Assembly (NCBI RefSeq): GCF_031179285.1
Contig: NZ_JAPSHY010000001.1
Coordinates: 1 to 64,000, forward strand
Reading direction: 5' to 3'
Source of the DNA: Microbacterium sp.
GTDB lineage: Bacteria > Actinomycetota > Actinomycetes > Actinomycetales > Microbacteriaceae
DNA length: 64,000 nucleotides
A model generated the notes under the pieces. The model was not told the origin of the DNA and did not search any database. It saw nothing but the letters and a program-made list of their open reading frames with translations. The translations under genes and the position numbers were made by a program. Below are positions 47,928-57,740 of the stretch, piece after piece; the first letter of the stretch is position 1; every line of letters starts with the position of its first letter.

Positions 47928-50687
47928 ATGGCCGGCATGGATACGCAGTCGATCGCGCTCCCGCCCTCACCGGTGCCCACGAGGCGCCCGCCCGTGCCGT
48001 TCCTCGCGGCCGTCGTCCCGATCGTCGCCGGCACCGTGCTCTGGATGGTCACGGGGTCGCTGTTCGCACTGTGCTTCGCCGCTCTCGGACCTCTGATGCT
48101 CGTCGCGTCCCTCCTCGACGGGATGCGCGGCCGGCGGCGGGATCGTCGAGACGCCGAAGCTGCGGCCGAGCAGGGGTGGGCGGAAGCGGAGGAAGACCTC
48201 GACCGCCGACGGCGTGAGCTCAGGGAACGGCTCGACCACCGTCATCCCGACGCCGCCCATTGTGTCCTCCAGCCGCCGCTGCGCGGTCCGGAAGGACCGA
48301 GTTCCGACACGGAGGTCGTCGTCGGTCGTGGCGCCGTCCAGAGCGGCATCCGCACCAGCGGCGGTGAAGGCGACCGTGCTCGCGCATTTCAGGCGCGCAG
48401 CGCAGAACTGGGCGACGCGCCGGTCACCGCTCTTCTCGGCAAGGGCGTGTGCCTGCGTGGTCCGGCCCCGATAGTCTCGGCCGCTGCCCGCGCCCTCGTC
48501 GTGCAACTGTGCATGCGCTTCAGTCCTGCTCAACTCGCTCTCGTCGGCGATCTCCCCGATGAGGCGCTGAGCGCGTTCCCGCACGTTCGCACGGCTCGTC
48601 GCGGAGCCTTCCGTCTCGGCGTCGCGGCGGTCGGCTCTGGCAGAAACGATGCGGACGCCGTGCTCTGGCTCGCCGCGTCGAACGCCGATGTGCCCGAGGG
48701 GGTGACGACCGTCATCGACTGCACGGAGCCGCGGCGGGCGACGCTGCGCACGCCGAGCGGGCTACGGCAGATCGCGGTGGAGTGCCTCTCGGCTGCGCAG
48801 ACCGAGCTCATCGCGCGGCACAGCGCCGAGCACGTCGAGCACCTCGACATCGTTCCGGATGCGGTGGCGCTGCACGAGCTGGAACAGCGGCATTCGATGA
48901 GGGGCCTGCCGGCGGTGATCGGCAAGGGTGAGCAGGGCGACGTCACGCTCGACATCGTCCACGACGGTCCTCACGCGATCGTCACGGGAACCACGGGGAC
49001 CGGTAAGAGCGAGCTCCTCGTCACCTGGGTGACAGCACTCGCGCAGCACAACAGCCCGGAGACTGTGACGTTCGTGCTCGCGGACTTCAAGGGTGGTACG
49101 GCCTTCGAGCCGCTCCGCGACCTGCCCCAGGTGGCCGCGGTGATCACCGATCTCGACGAAGCAGGCGCTCGACGTGGCGTCTCGAGCCTGACCTCTGAGC
49201 TCCGTCGGCGCGAGGCGCTGCTGGCAGCAGCCGGTGCCCGCGACATCAGCGACGTCGCGGAACCCCGGCTGGTGATCGTGGTCGACGAGTTCGCCGCCCT
49301 GCTGCAGGAACATCCCGATCTTGCAGCCGTGTTCACCGATGTGGCGGCACGCGGTCGGGCGCTCGGCATGCATCTGATCCTCGGAACCCAGCGCGCCTCC
49401 GGTGTGATCAGGGACGCGCTGGCCGCGAACTGTCCGCTGCGGATCAGTCTGCGCGTCGGCGATGCGGCCGACAGCCGGCTCGTCCTCGGAACGGATGCGG
49501 CAGCCGAACTCCCCGGTGGCGCGAGCTCGCGGGGGCTGGCGCTTGTTCGTCGCCCCCAGGACAGCGACCCGGCCGCTGTCCGCGTCGCTCTGACCGGAGC
49601 AGCCGACCTTCGGGGAACGGGGCTCCGATGGGCCGGGGCACGCCGGCTGCAGAGTCCCTGGTTGGCGCCGCTGCCGCGAATGCTCCCACTTGCTGAACTG
49701 GAGACCGGGCCGACCACGACGGGCGTGCTCGTTCTCGGTCTTGCGGACGAGCCGGAACGGCAGTCACAGCCGCTCGAGGTGGTGCGCGTCGGCCAGGATC
49801 GCGGTCTCGCGGTCCTCGGTGGCACGGGCTCCGGTAAGACCGCCGTCCTCCGCGCGCTCGCCGCGCAGCGACAGGACGCGCTGTGGATACCGGATGACGC
49901 CGAGCAGGCCTGGGACGCCGTCACGGAACTGGCTGAGCACGGCGTCGCCCCCGGGACGCTGGTGCTCTGCGACGACCTCGACCGGCTGCTGGCCGACCTT
50001 CCGCTTGATCACGCCCAGCAGTTCGCGCAGCGCTGGGACCAGATCGTGCGGGCTGGGGCAGGGTCCACCGTCGTGCTGACGGCGGCGAGAGCAGCAGGAC
50101 CGGTGGCTCGACTGATCGACGCACTGCCGGTCAGAGCACTGCTGCAGATGCCGAGCAGGCTCGAGCACCTCGTCGCCGGAGGAGAGTCTTCGTCCTACGA
50201 GCGGGGGAGACTGCCCGGACGCGCGCGCGTCGGGGAGCGAGAGGTACAGGTGGCGTGGGTCCCGGAGGACTCGATCGCAACGGCGCAGCGGTACGCCTCT
50301 GACGCCATGGATGAAACGGTCGGGGCATGGTCGCCGGACGCGCCCGTCACCGGAATCGTCAGCGCCGGAGTGGGCGGTGTCGTCTCCGCGATCGGTGAGG
50401 CCTATCCGTGGTGCGATGTGGTGCTCGCCAGCGGCGAGGTGGCGCGCTCATCCCGGCCGCTCATCGTCGTCGGCGATGGCGAGACCTGGCAGCGAAGCTG
50501 GGGCCTGTGGCAGCGGATCCGTGCCGAGGGCGAGATTCTCGTCCGCGCGGAGTGCCAGAGCGAACTCCGGCAGCTCGCGGGCGTTCGCGAGGTGCCGCCG
50601 TTCGCCAGGATCCACGCAGGTCGAGCGTGGTCCCTCCGCGACGCGAGGGGGCCACGACGGGTCCTGGTGCCCGCCCTGGCGAGATGA
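47928..50687 (+). CDS. FtsK/SpoIIIE-like ATPase resembling type VII secretion EccC/EssC (orphan)
   Basis: 919 aa. Two N-terminal transmembrane helices (about 24-70), an Arg/Glu-rich coiled segment to about 110, a weakly conserved region, then two ATPase domains: Walker A GTTGTGKS near 353 with Walker B VIVVDEFAALL, and GGTGSGKT near 630 with Walker B LVLCDDLDRLL. Motif FVLADFKGGTAFEPLRDLP in the first domain is characteristic of EccC/EssC. The last 200 residues may be a degenerate third domain. No WXG100, EccB, EccD, EccE or mycosin gene is nearby. Could be a stand-alone secretion motor or a DNA-translocase relative. Confidence 0.8.
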   Translation: MAGMDTQSIALPPSPVPTRRPPVPFLAAVVPIVAGTVLWMVTGSLFALCFAALGPLMLVASLLDGMRGRRRDRRDAEAAAEQGWAEAEEDLDRRRRELRERLDHRHPDAAHCVLQPPLRGPEGPSSDTEVVVGRGAVQSGIRTSGGEGDRARAFQARSAELGDAPVTALLGKGVCLRGPAPIVSAAARALVVQLCMRFSPAQLALVGDLPDEALSAFPHVRTARRGAFRLGVAAVGSGRNDADAVLWLAASNADVPEGVTTVIDCTEPRRATLRTPSGLRQIAVECLSAAQTELIARHSAEHVEHLDIVPDAVALHELEQRHSMRGLPAVIGKGEQGDVTLDIVHDGPHAIVTGTTGTGKSELLVTWVTALAQHNSPETVTFVLADFKGGTAFEPLRDLPQVAAVITDLDEAGARRGVSSLTSELRRREALLAAAGARDISDVAEPRLVIVVDEFAALLQEHPDLAAVFTDVAARGRALGMHLILGTQRASGVIRDALAANCPLRISLRVGDAADSRLVLGTDAAAELPGGASSRGLALVRRPQDSDPAAVRVALTGAADLRGTGLRWAGARRLQSPWLAPLPRMLPLAELETGPTTTGVLVLGLADEPERQSQPLEVVRVGQDRGLAVLGGTGSGKTAVLRALAAQRQDALWIPDDAEQAWDAVTELAEHGVAPGTLVLCDDLDRLLADLPLDHAQQFAQRWDQIVRAGAGSTVVLTAARAAGPVARLIDALPVRALLQMPSRLEHLVAGGESSSYERGRLPGRARVGEREVQVAWVPEDSIATAQRYASDAMDETVGAWSPDAPVTGIVSAGVGGVVSAIGEAYPWCDVVLASGEVARSSRPLIVVGDGETWQRSWGLWQRIRAEGEILVRAECQSELRQLAGVREVPPFARIHAGRAWSLRDARGPRRVLVPALAR

Positions 50688-50697
50688 GCGAACGCCG

Positions 50698-51693
50698 TCA
50701 GATGCCGACGCCGGTGCGGATCACGCCGACCTCGCGTCCGCCACCGAGGACTGCCAGCGGCAGTGCCTCGGCGAGGCGCTCGACATCGCCGTCCTGGAGT
50801 GCGCCCGCCCTGGCGAGGAGAGTCGCCGCGACCACGGTGGCCGCGCGGGCGCCGCCGTCGAGCATCTTGAGCGCGACCGTCGTGCCGTCGGGTGCGACCA
50901 TCACCATGAAGCCTTCGGCACCGCCCTTGGCGAAGACGCCGAGGGTCTCGATCGCCACGGTGTCAGGGCGACCCGGACCCTCGATGGTCCACGGGTGCTC
51001 ACGGACGGCTTTGACCAGCGAACCGGCGACGCGGTGCAGTGCGAACGGAGACCGATCCGATGCGCTGCCGATGCGATGGATGGCTCGCGCGATGCCGGTG
51101 AGGGTCAGCGCGTACACGGGGGCCCCGCAGCCGTCGATGGCGGTGTGGGCGACCTTCTCGCCGGTGAGGCGTTCGATGACATCTCGGATGTGCGCCTGCA
51201 GCGGATGAGCGGCGTCCAGGTAACCCCGTGTCGGCCACCCCGTCGCGACGCACGCACGGAGCATGGCGGCGTGCTTGCCCGAGCAGTTCATCCGGATTCT
51301 CGCCGGCTCGCCGTGCTCACGCACCATGTCATCGCGAGCGGCCGTGTCGCTGGGCCATGCGGCGGGGCATGCCAGGTCGTCCTCGGTCAGGCCTCCCTCG
51401 GTGAGCATGTCGCGGATGGTCGCCGCGTGACGATCGGTGCCGGTGTGACTGGCCGTCGCGAGCGCCAGCTGCTCTCCCTCGAGCACGGCGCCGGCCGTGA
51501 TGCACGCCACGGCCTGCAACGGCTTCAGGCTCGAGCGCGGGAGGACCAGCGCGTCGACGTTGCCGTGGCGCGCGACGATGTCGCCGTCCGGCGACAGCAC
51601 GACCGCCGCCCCGGCGTGGCGGGACTCGACGAATCCACTCCGCTCGACGACGGCGAGTTCAACGGCATCCTGAACGGTGAGAGTCTCCAGCAC
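50698..51693 (-). CDS. L-asparaginase, Rhizobium type II (asparaginase II family)
   Basis: 331 aa, matching the thermolabile ReAII-type asparaginase family, unrelated in fold to E. coli AnsB. Text SSLKPLQAVA, ASHTGTDRH, MNCSGKHAAML and IDGCGAPVYAL carries the family's Ser-x-x-Lys and Cys residues thought to form the active site. GTG start with TAGGCT exactly 6 nt upstream (51705-51700). Converges on the EccC-like gene with a 10-bp gap. Confidence 0.9.
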   Translation of the reverse strand: MLETLTVQDAVELAVVERSGFVESRHAGAAVVLSPDGDIVARHGNVDALVLPRSSLKPLQAVACITAGAVLEGEQLALATASHTGTDRHAATIRDMLTEGGLTEDDLACPAAWPSDTAARDDMVREHGEPARIRMNCSGKHAAMLRACVATGWPTRGYLDAAHPLQAHIRDVIERLTGEKVAHTAIDGCGAPVYALTLTGIARAIHRIGSASDRSPFALHRVAGSLVKAVREHPWTIEGPGRPDTVAIETLGVFAKGGAEGFMVMVAPDGTTVALKMLDGGARAATVVAATLLARAGALQDGDVERLAEALPLAVLGGGREVGVIRTGVGI

Positions 51694-51699
51694 CCGACA

Positions 51700-51705
51700 A
51701 GCCTA
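51700..51705 (-). promoter_or_regulatory. -10 hexamer of a leaderless promoter
   Basis: Minus-strand TAGGCT, 6 nt before the asparaginase GTG at 51693. Confidence 0.5.
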
Positions 51706-51779
51706 ACGAATAGGGTGGCCGCCCTCCGGAGCGTGCTGTCGAGGGCCCTCGTGTCACACCTGACTGGCAGACTGTCGGC

Positions 51780-52277
51780 ATGTCCGATCAGACCTCCGGT
51801 CGCCGTCTCGGCGACCATCACTACGAGCTCACCGCCACTTGGACGGGAAATCTGGGCAGAGGCACGTCCGGGTACCGGGAGTACGCAAGGGACGTGACGG
51901 TCGCGGCCGTCGGCAAGCCGGAGATCCTGGCGTCTGCTGACAAGCCGTTCCGTGGAGATCCCGGTCGATGGAATCCCGAAGACCTGCTGCTGGCCTCGCT
52001 GTCCGAGTGTCACCTGCTCTCCTACCTGCACGCGTGCGTGACCGCCGGCGTCGTCGTGCTGTCGTACACCGACCGCGCGACGGGCCTCATGCGCGAGAAC
52101 GGCGCGGGCGGCGGAGCGTTCGTCGAGGTCGTCCTGCACCCCGAGGTGGTCGTGGCAGAGTCATCGATGATCGACGCCGCCGAACGCGCCCACGCGCAGG
52201 CGAACGAGTGGTGCTTCATCGCGAACTCCGTGAACTTCCAGGTGCGGCACGAGGCGACGGTCACCGCGAAGGACTGA
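51780..52277 (+). CDS. OsmC family protein
   Basis: 165 aa, OsmC/Ohr fold thiol peroxidase-like. One conserved Cys lies in SLSECHLLSYLHAC (near 79-92) and the usual second Cys position is represented by WCFIANSVNF near 142. Both match YhfA/OsmC-type proteins. CAGACT lies 6 nt before the ATG, a weak leaderless signal. Stops 2 bp from the convergent PlsC gene. Confidence 0.85.
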   Translation: MSDQTSGRRLGDHHYELTATWTGNLGRGTSGYREYARDVTVAAVGKPEILASADKPFRGDPGRWNPEDLLLASLSECHLLSYLHACVTAGVVVLSYTDRATGLMRENGAGGGAFVEVVLHPEVVVAESSMIDAAERAHAQANEWCFIANSVNFQVRHEATVTAKD

Positions 52278-52279
52278 GA

Positions 52280-53059
52280 TCAGCGGCGCTCGTGCGGCAG
52301 CGCCTGCTTGATCTTCTCGATCGTGCTCTGCGGCGGCGCCTCGTTGTACGCACCGGCGAGTTCCTGGCCGGAGAGCGCGTGGATCGCGGCCATGATCTGG
52401 TCGGTGGCCAGACGCCTGGCCCTGCCACTGGTGGCGGGTCCATGAGCGGAGAGGTCGAGGGGGTCACCGAATCGCACGGTCACCCGCTCCTTCATCGACG
52501 GCGTCTTGGCTCCGACCGGCATCACCTTGTCGGTGCCGATCAGGCCGACCGGCACGACGGGCGCCCCGGTCTGGAGCGCCAGGAAGGCTACTCCGGTGCG
52601 TCCCTTGTACAGGCGTCCATCGGTGGAGCGGGTGCCTTCGGGGTAGAGCGCCACGGCGAGCCCGTCTTCGAGCAGTCTGCGCTGAAGGTCCAGCGCATCC
52701 AACGCCGCCTGCCCGGCTCCCCGCTGCACGGGAATCGCGCCGATCGACTGGAAGAAGGTCCTGCTGAGCGCCCCGCTGAAGCCCGTGCCTTCGAAGTAGC
52801 TGGATTTCGCGAGGAAGTGCACGGGGCGGGGGGCTGCGACCGGGATGGCGATGGAATCGATGAAGGAGAGATGGTTGCTGGCGAAGATGACCGCGCCCGC
52901 CAGCGGCACGTTCTCCCTGCCTTCCACCCTCGGCCGGTAGATGAAGCGCGCCAGCGGACTGATCAGGCTGCGCCCGAGCCGGTAGGTGAAGCCCGCCTGC
53001 CTCGGCTTCGCGGTCTGCGGCGGCGTCGATTCGGGCTCCACGGACTGCTCAGAGGTCAT
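52280..53059 (-). CDS. plsC: 1-acyl-sn-glycerol-3-phosphate acyltransferase
   Basis: Adds the second acyl chain in phosphatidic acid synthesis. 259 aa. Block I NHLSFID (NHx4D) near 57-63, block II region FLAKSSYF, and block III YPEGTRSTDGRLYKGRTG near 119. Membrane-associated by the surrounding amphipathic segments. Minus-strand TAATCT lies exactly 6 nt before the ATG. Confidence 0.92.
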   Translation of the reverse strand: MTSEQSVEPESTPPQTAKPRQAGFTYRLGRSLISPLARFIYRPRVEGRENVPLAGAVIFASNHLSFIDSIAIPVAAPRPVHFLAKSSYFEGTGFSGALSRTFFQSIGAIPVQRGAGQAALDALDLQRRLLEDGLAVALYPEGTRSTDGRLYKGRTGVAFLALQTGAPVVPVGLIGTDKVMPVGAKTPSMKERVTVRFGDPLDLSAHGPATSGRARRLATDQIMAAIHALSGQELAGAYNEAPPQSTIEKIKQALPHERR

Positions 53060-53065
53060 CAGAGC

Positions 53066-53071
53066 AGATTA
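53066..53071 (-). promoter_or_regulatory. -10 hexamer of a leaderless promoter
   Basis: Minus-strand TAATCT, 6 nt before the plsC ATG at 53059. Confidence 0.55.
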
Positions 53072-53181
53072 CTCCGGCATCCATGCCCCACCTGGAATGC
53101 GCAAAGGGGCGCGTCTCCCAGCCCGAGCAAAGGGGGATGGGGGAGGATGGGGTGTCCTTCCCGCGATCCTGAGGTCTCACT

Positions 53182-54132
53182 GTGCGCAAGCGTCCGCTCA
53201 TCGTCCTGTCCACCGTCGCCGTGGCGACCCTGCTTCTGGCGGGCTGCGCCGGCGAGTCCGCTCCGGAGAGTTCGGCGACGCCGAAGCCGTCGAGCGAATG
53301 CGCGCTGGACGCCAAGGCCGGAGACACGTCTGACGCCGTCGTCGTCGAGGGCGAGGGCGCGGACGCCACGGTGAGCGTGCCGGCGGACGCCGCTTTCGCC
53401 GGCGTCGAGCGGACCGTGGTCGGGGAGGGCGATGGCGACGACGTCACCGTCGGAGACCTCGTCTCGGTGCGCTACCAGATCGTCGACGCGGCATCCGGCC
53501 AGGTGGTCGACTCTTCCGCGCGCGGCGAGAACGGCGTCCTGCCCGTCCTGATGGACACGAACCAGTCCTCCCTGTTCGTCGCAGCGCTCGAGTGTGAACC
53601 GATCGGATCGCAGATCGTGCTGGCGCTTCCGAGCGACGTGCTCGGCGAGGGCGCGAGCAACGTCGTCGTCTATGCCGAGGCGCTGGAGCAGCTGCCGACC
53701 GTCGCCACGGGCGACCCGGTCGAGCCCACCGCCGGCATGCCCGAGGTCGAGCTCGATGACGACGGCGCGCCGACCATCACGATCCCGGACGGCGACGCCC
53801 CCGCTGAGACCGAGGTGGCGCTGCTCAAGGACGGTGACGGGCCCGTCGTCGGTGCCGGCGACCTGGTGGTCGTGCAGTACCGCGGTGTGAAGTGGTCCGA
53901 CGGCGAGGAGTTCGACTCCAGCTGGGGCCGCGACGCGACGCCGTCTCAGTTCCCGACCTCGGGCGTGGTCACCGGCTTCCGCCTCGCCCTCGAGGGGCAG
54001 AAGGTCGGATCCCAGGTCGTCGTCGTGATGCCGCCCAAGGACGGCTACGGTGCACAGGCCGGGCATGAGCTCGAGAAGGAGACCCTCGTCTTCGTCGTCG
54101 ACATCCTCGCCACCACCCCCGTCCAGCAGTAG
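53182..54132 (+). CDS. FKBP-type peptidyl-prolyl isomerase lipoprotein
   Basis: 316 aa. Signal peptide with lipobox LLAGC, then two FKBP-like repeats: a degenerate first ([20 protein letters not shown], about 93-160) and a canonical second ([23 protein letters not shown], about 228-312) with [17 protein letters not shown]. Anchored outside the membrane, it would assist folding of exported proteins. GTG start. Lies 17 bp before dxr. Confidence 0.92.
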   Translation: MRKRPLIVLSTVAVATLLLAGCAGESAPESSATPKPSSECALDAKAGDTSDAVVVEGEGADATVSVPADAAFAGVERTVVGEGDGDDVTVGDLVSVRYQIVDAASGQVVDSSARGENGVLPVLMDTNQSSLFVAALECEPIGSQIVLALPSDVLGEGASNVVVYAEALEQLPTVATGDPVEPTAGMPEVELDDDGAPTITIPDGDAPAETEVALLKDGDGPVVGAGDLVVVQYRGVKWSDGEEFDSSWGRDATPSQFPTSGVVTGFRLALEGQKVGSQVVVVMPPKDGYGAQAGHELEKETLVFVVDILATTPVQQ

Positions 54133-54136
54133 CCAA

Positions 54137-54142
54137 TAGGCT
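54137..54142 (+). promoter_or_regulatory. -10 hexamer of a leaderless promoter
   Basis: TAGGCT, 7 nt before the dxr ATG at 54150. Confidence 0.5.
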
Positions 54143-54149
54143 GGGCGGC

Positions 54150-55232
54150 ATGCGCCGCGTCATCGTCCTCGGGTCCACTGGTTCCATCGGCACTCAGGCG
54201 CTGGAGGTGATCCGCGCCAACCCCCGTCGCTTCGAACTGGTCGGACTCGCCGCGGGGAGCAACGCCGAGATACTCGGCGAGCAGGCGGCGCGCTTCCAGG
54301 TGGAGGACACCGCGCTCGGTGCGATCGAGGCCGAGCAGCTGGTGCGCGACGTCGAGGCGGATGTGGTGCTCAACGCGATCACCGGTTCGATCGGACTCGG
54401 CTCGACGCTGGCGGCGCTCAAGGCGGGGCGCACGCTGGCCCTGGCGAACAAGGAATCCCTGATCGTCGGCGGCGACCTCGTCTTGGCGGCGGCGGCTCCC
54501 GAACAGATCGTGCCGGTCGATTCGGAGCATTCCGCGCTCGCGCAGGCGCTGCGGTCAGGTGGTCCCGGCGAGGTGCGGCGGCTCGTCGTCACGGCATCCG
54601 GCGGTCCGTTTCGCGGGCGCAGCCGAGCCGAGATGACACAGATCACGCCCGCCGAGGCGCTCGCGCATCCGACGTGGGACATGGGCCCGATGGTGACGAC
54701 GAACTCGGCGACGCTGGTCAACAAGGGCCTCGAGGTCATCGAGGCGCACCTGCTGTTCGGTGTCGACTACGACGACATCGAAGTGGTGGTGCATCCGCAG
54801 TCGATCGTCCACTCCATGGTCGAGTTCGTCGACGGATCCACGATCGCGCAGGCCTCGCCGCCCGACATGCGGCTGCCGATCTCTCTCGGACTGGACTGGC
54901 CGCACCGCGTCGGCGGCGTGGGACGTCCGCTGAACTGGACCGAGGCGACAGCGTGGACATTCGAGCCGCTCGACGACGAGGCCTTCCCGTCCGTCACGCT
55001 GGCGAAGGCGGTCGGACGCGCCGGAGCGACGTTCCCCGCGGTCTACAACGCGGCGAACGAGCAGGCGGTCGCTGCATTCCACGAGGGGCGACTGCCGTTC
55101 CTCGGCATCGTCGACACGATCGCGAGGGTTGTCGACCGGCATGAGCCACCGGAGAAGCTCACCGTGGAGTCACTGGCAGAAGCGGAGTCCTGGGCGCGGC
55201 GGACGGCGGATCGGCTGATCGTTTCCGTCTGA
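54150..55232 (+). CDS. dxr: 1-deoxy-D-xylulose 5-phosphate reductoisomerase
   Basis: Second step of the MEP isoprenoid pathway, NADPH-dependent. 360 aa. Rossmann loop [12 protein letters not shown] near 6-17, metal/substrate motif [10 protein letters not shown], flexible loop [14 protein letters not shown] and [16 protein letters not shown]. Its pathway partner ispG lies 8 kb downstream with rseP between, as in most Actinobacteria, but here extra genes are interposed. Confidence 0.96.
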   Translation: MRRVIVLGSTGSIGTQALEVIRANPRRFELVGLAAGSNAEILGEQAARFQVEDTALGAIEAEQLVRDVEADVVLNAITGSIGLGSTLAALKAGRTLALANKESLIVGGDLVLAAAAPEQIVPVDSEHSALAQALRSGGPGEVRRLVVTASGGPFRGRSRAEMTQITPAEALAHPTWDMGPMVTTNSATLVNKGLEVIEAHLLFGVDYDDIEVVVHPQSIVHSMVEFVDGSTIAQASPPDMRLPISLGLDWPHRVGGVGRPLNWTEATAWTFEPLDDEAFPSVTLAKAVGRAGATFPAVYNAANEQAVAAFHEGRLPFLGIVDTIARVVDRHEPPEKLTVESLAEAESWARRTADRLIVSV

Positions 55233-55260
55233 GGCGCCCCCGCACGGGCGACCGACCGGT

Positions 55261-56886
55261 TCAGTCCTCGTCGTCGTACGGTACAGGCCAGCGCGGTTCG
55301 GGCACCGGCCAGCCGGCCGCACGCAGCGCGCGTCGGGCGAGCTCTCGCGCGGAGTAGGGCGTCCGGACCCCGCGGATGTCCCGATAGTCCTGGTGGCCCG
55401 GGCCCGCCCAGAGGATGGCGTCGCCTTCTCCCACGAGGCCGACGGCGGCGACGATCGCCGCCTCCGGCGGTGAGTACTCATGGATCTGGGCATCCGGTCG
55501 CGCGCTGCGCGCGCCGGCGACCAGCGTTGCTCTGATCGAGGCGGGGTCCTCGAAGCGCGGGTGATGGTCGGTGACGACGAGGATGTCGCTTCCCTCGACG
55601 GCGGTGCGTGCCATGTCGAACCGCTTGCTGGCGTCACGATCGCCGTCGGCACCGAAGAGCATGAGTACCCGTCCAGGGGTCACGCGGCGGACGGCGGCGA
55701 GGGTCTTCTCGAACGCGTCGGGGGAGTGGCCGAAATCGACGAAGACGGCGGGGCCCTTCTCACCCGACACGAGCTGGGTGCGGCCCGGGAGGTACGCGCG
55801 GATGCCGCGGTCGTGATCGAGCGCTGCGGTGATGCGATCCCACGCGTAACCACCCTCGAGCAGCATCACGATGGCGAGCGCGGCGTTCGCCGCCATGTGC
55901 GGACCGATCACGGGCACCGTGGTGGTGAGCGTTCGGCCCTGGGGACCCGACATCGTGAACGTCGTGCCGCTGGCGCGTTCGTCGTCGATGGCGACCACCC
56001 AGTCGGCGCGCGCTGCGGCTTCGGCGTCGGCTGCGATCGTTGGAGTGCCCACGGTGACGACAGGGATCTCGGCGCGCTCGACGACGACAGCGCCGGATGG
56101 CGAGTCGAGGCAGATGACGCCACGTCGCGCGCGATCAGCGCGGAAGAGCGGCAGCTTGGCCTGGAAGTACTCCTCCATATCGGCGTAGTCGTCGAGATGG
56201 TCGTGGCTGAGGTTCGTGAACCCGGCGACGTCGAAGAGGATCCCGTCGACGCGGTGACGCGAGAGCGCTTGCGCGCTGACCTCGACGGCCACCGCCTCGA
56301 CCTGCCGCTCGCGCATCAGCGCCAGCAGCGCGTGCATCTCGGACGCTTCGGGCGTGGTGAGCCGCGAGACGATGACCTCGCCGGCGATGTGGCGTTCGGC
56401 CGTGGAGGACAGGCCCGTCACGACCCCGAGCTGATCGAGGATCCCCTCGAGCAGATGCGAGACGCTCGTCTTGCCGTTGGTCCCGGTCGTGGCGAAGAGC
56501 AGTGGTAGGGGGTCGTCAGCACCCGTGCCGTACACCCAGGCGCTCAGCGCGCCGAGAACTGAGCGCGGATCGTCGACGACCAGCACCGGTAGTCCGGACG
56601 GCGCAGCGATCGCCGCGCCCGCCTCGTCGGTGATGACGGCGACGGCACCCTTCTCGGCCGCGCTCACGGCGAACTCGGCACCGTGGCGATTGATCCCCTG
56701 GATGGCGACGAACGCCTCGCCGGCGCGAAGGTCGGCGGTGGCGAGGGTGATGCCGGTCACAGCCACCCCGGAGACATCGCCGCGAACCTCGCGCGCGAAT
56801 CGAGCGGCGAGTTCGGAGAGCTCTCGCCGCGGAGGGTCGGCGGGGCGGAGCACAGGGGGCAGGCTCGGTTGTTGTTCAATCGACAT
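55261..56886 (-). CDS. MurE-like Mur ligase (UDP-MurNAc-tripeptide synthetase family)
   Basis: 541 aa. ATP-binding FATTGTNGKTSVSHLL near 130-145, carbamylated-Lys region MEEYFQAKLPLF, and all three Mur domains. The selectivity motif, DNPR in meso-DAP-adding MurE, reads HHPR at 441-444 (VVTDHHPRFED). Microbacterium-type walls are group B with Lys, Orn or homoserine-type residues at position 3, so a non-DAP substrate is plausible. It is away from the dcw cluster, inserted on the minus strand between dxr and rseP, so it may be a second copy. Confidence 0.85.
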   Translation of the reverse strand: MSIEQQPSLPPVLRPADPPRRELSELAARFAREVRGDVSGVAVTGITLATADLRAGEAFVAIQGINRHGAEFAVSAAEKGAVAVITDEAGAAIAAPSGLPVLVVDDPRSVLGALSAWVYGTGADDPLPLLFATTGTNGKTSVSHLLEGILDQLGVVTGLSSTAERHIAGEVIVSRLTTPEASEMHALLALMRERQVEAVAVEVSAQALSRHRVDGILFDVAGFTNLSHDHLDDYADMEEYFQAKLPLFRADRARRGVICLDSPSGAVVVERAEIPVVTVGTPTIAADAEAAARADWVVAIDDERASGTTFTMSGPQGRTLTTTVPVIGPHMAANAALAIVMLLEGGYAWDRITAALDHDRGIRAYLPGRTQLVSGEKGPAVFVDFGHSPDAFEKTLAAVRRVTPGRVLMLFGADGDRDASKRFDMARTAVEGSDILVVTDHHPRFEDPASIRATLVAGARSARPDAQIHEYSPPEAAIVAAVGLVGEGDAILWAGPGHQDYRDIRGVRTPYSARELARRALRAAGWPVPEPRWPVPYDDED

Positions 56887-56994
56887 GGCGCATCCATGAT
56901 CTCATGGCGTGATGGGCCGAACCCGCTGCGGCGCGTCCCGCCGCCCCGTCGTCGCGGAATGACGAGGGGAGGCGACGAGACGCGCCGCGACCGA

Positions 56995-57639
56995 TCAGGC
57001 CCGCCGGCGATAGGCCAGTGCGGCCACGATCAGCGCGGCCACGCCGGCGACGAGCCCCGCGCCGGAGAGGATCGTCGGCAGTACGACAGGTTCTTCCTCC
57101 GTCGCGATGGGCTCAGGGGAAGCGTGGTGCTCTTCCGAACCGGCCACCACGGCGACGAGGGGCGCGGGGGCCTCCAGATCATGGGGATCCTCGCCCTTCT
57201 CCGCGATCTCGGTCCACTCGGTCGTCCCCTCGATGCAGTGCTGCTCGACGGGGAAGGCGAGCGCCTCCGGTGCGTTCTCGTCGAGGCCGACGGACATGCT
57301 GACGGCTCCTCGCATGTCATTCGGGACCGGGCTCACCGCCGTGTAGGTCACAGCGCTGACCAACGCGTCGTCGCCGCGTTCGATGTCGATGACCCAGTCG
57401 CCATCCAGCGTCGGTGCGGCGGACGTGAGCCCCTCCGGCATGGTGATGCGCAGTGCCGTCGTGGGAGAACCCTCGCAACCGTGGGAGAACGAGAAGGTGA
57501 GCACGCCGTAGTCGCCGGCGGTGAGCTCTTCTGGGCTGACACCGACGTGTGCGCTGGCGGCCATGGGGGCTGCCAGGACGATCCCGGCGGTGAGGGCGGT
57601 GGCGGCGGCGATGCTGCCGCGGCGGGTTGTACGGGACAT
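56995..57639 (-). CDS. YcnI-like copper-binding protein (DUF1775)
   Basis: 214 aa. Signal peptide cleaved at ASA-HVGVSP, exposing an N-terminal His, the histidine-brace ligand of YcnI proteins; Trp in GDWVIDI could be the second. C-terminal membrane anchor (LSGAGLVAGVAALIVAALAYRRR). YcnI binds copper outside the membrane. The usual CopD or PCu(A)C partner is absent; the nearest gene is a His-rich membrane protein on the same strand. Confidence 0.88.
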   Translation of the reverse strand: MSRTTRRGSIAAATALTAGIVLAAPMAASAHVGVSPEELTAGDYGVLTFSFSHGCEGSPTTALRITMPEGLTSAAPTLDGDWVIDIERGDDALVSAVTYTAVSPVPNDMRGAVSMSVGLDENAPEALAFPVEQHCIEGTTEWTEIAEKGEDPHDLEAPAPLVAVVAGSEEHHASPEPIATEEEPVVLPTILSGAGLVAGVAALIVAALAYRRRA

Positions 57640-57740
57640 GGTTGTTGCTCCTGAATGCTCGATCGCGGGCGCGAAAGCGCGACCGCCTGAAGAATGGGTC
57701 GCCGCCTCTTCGAGGTCGGCGCGTGTACACGTGCGGCGGA

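Noticed and set aside
47928..50687. Full type VII secretion (ESX) locus
   Set aside because: No WXG100, EccB, EccD, EccE or mycosin gene within the window on either side.
53085..53160. Repeated GCAAAGGGG motif before the FKBP gene
   Set aside because: Only two imperfect copies in a G-rich stretch; no symmetry or spacing that suggests an operator.
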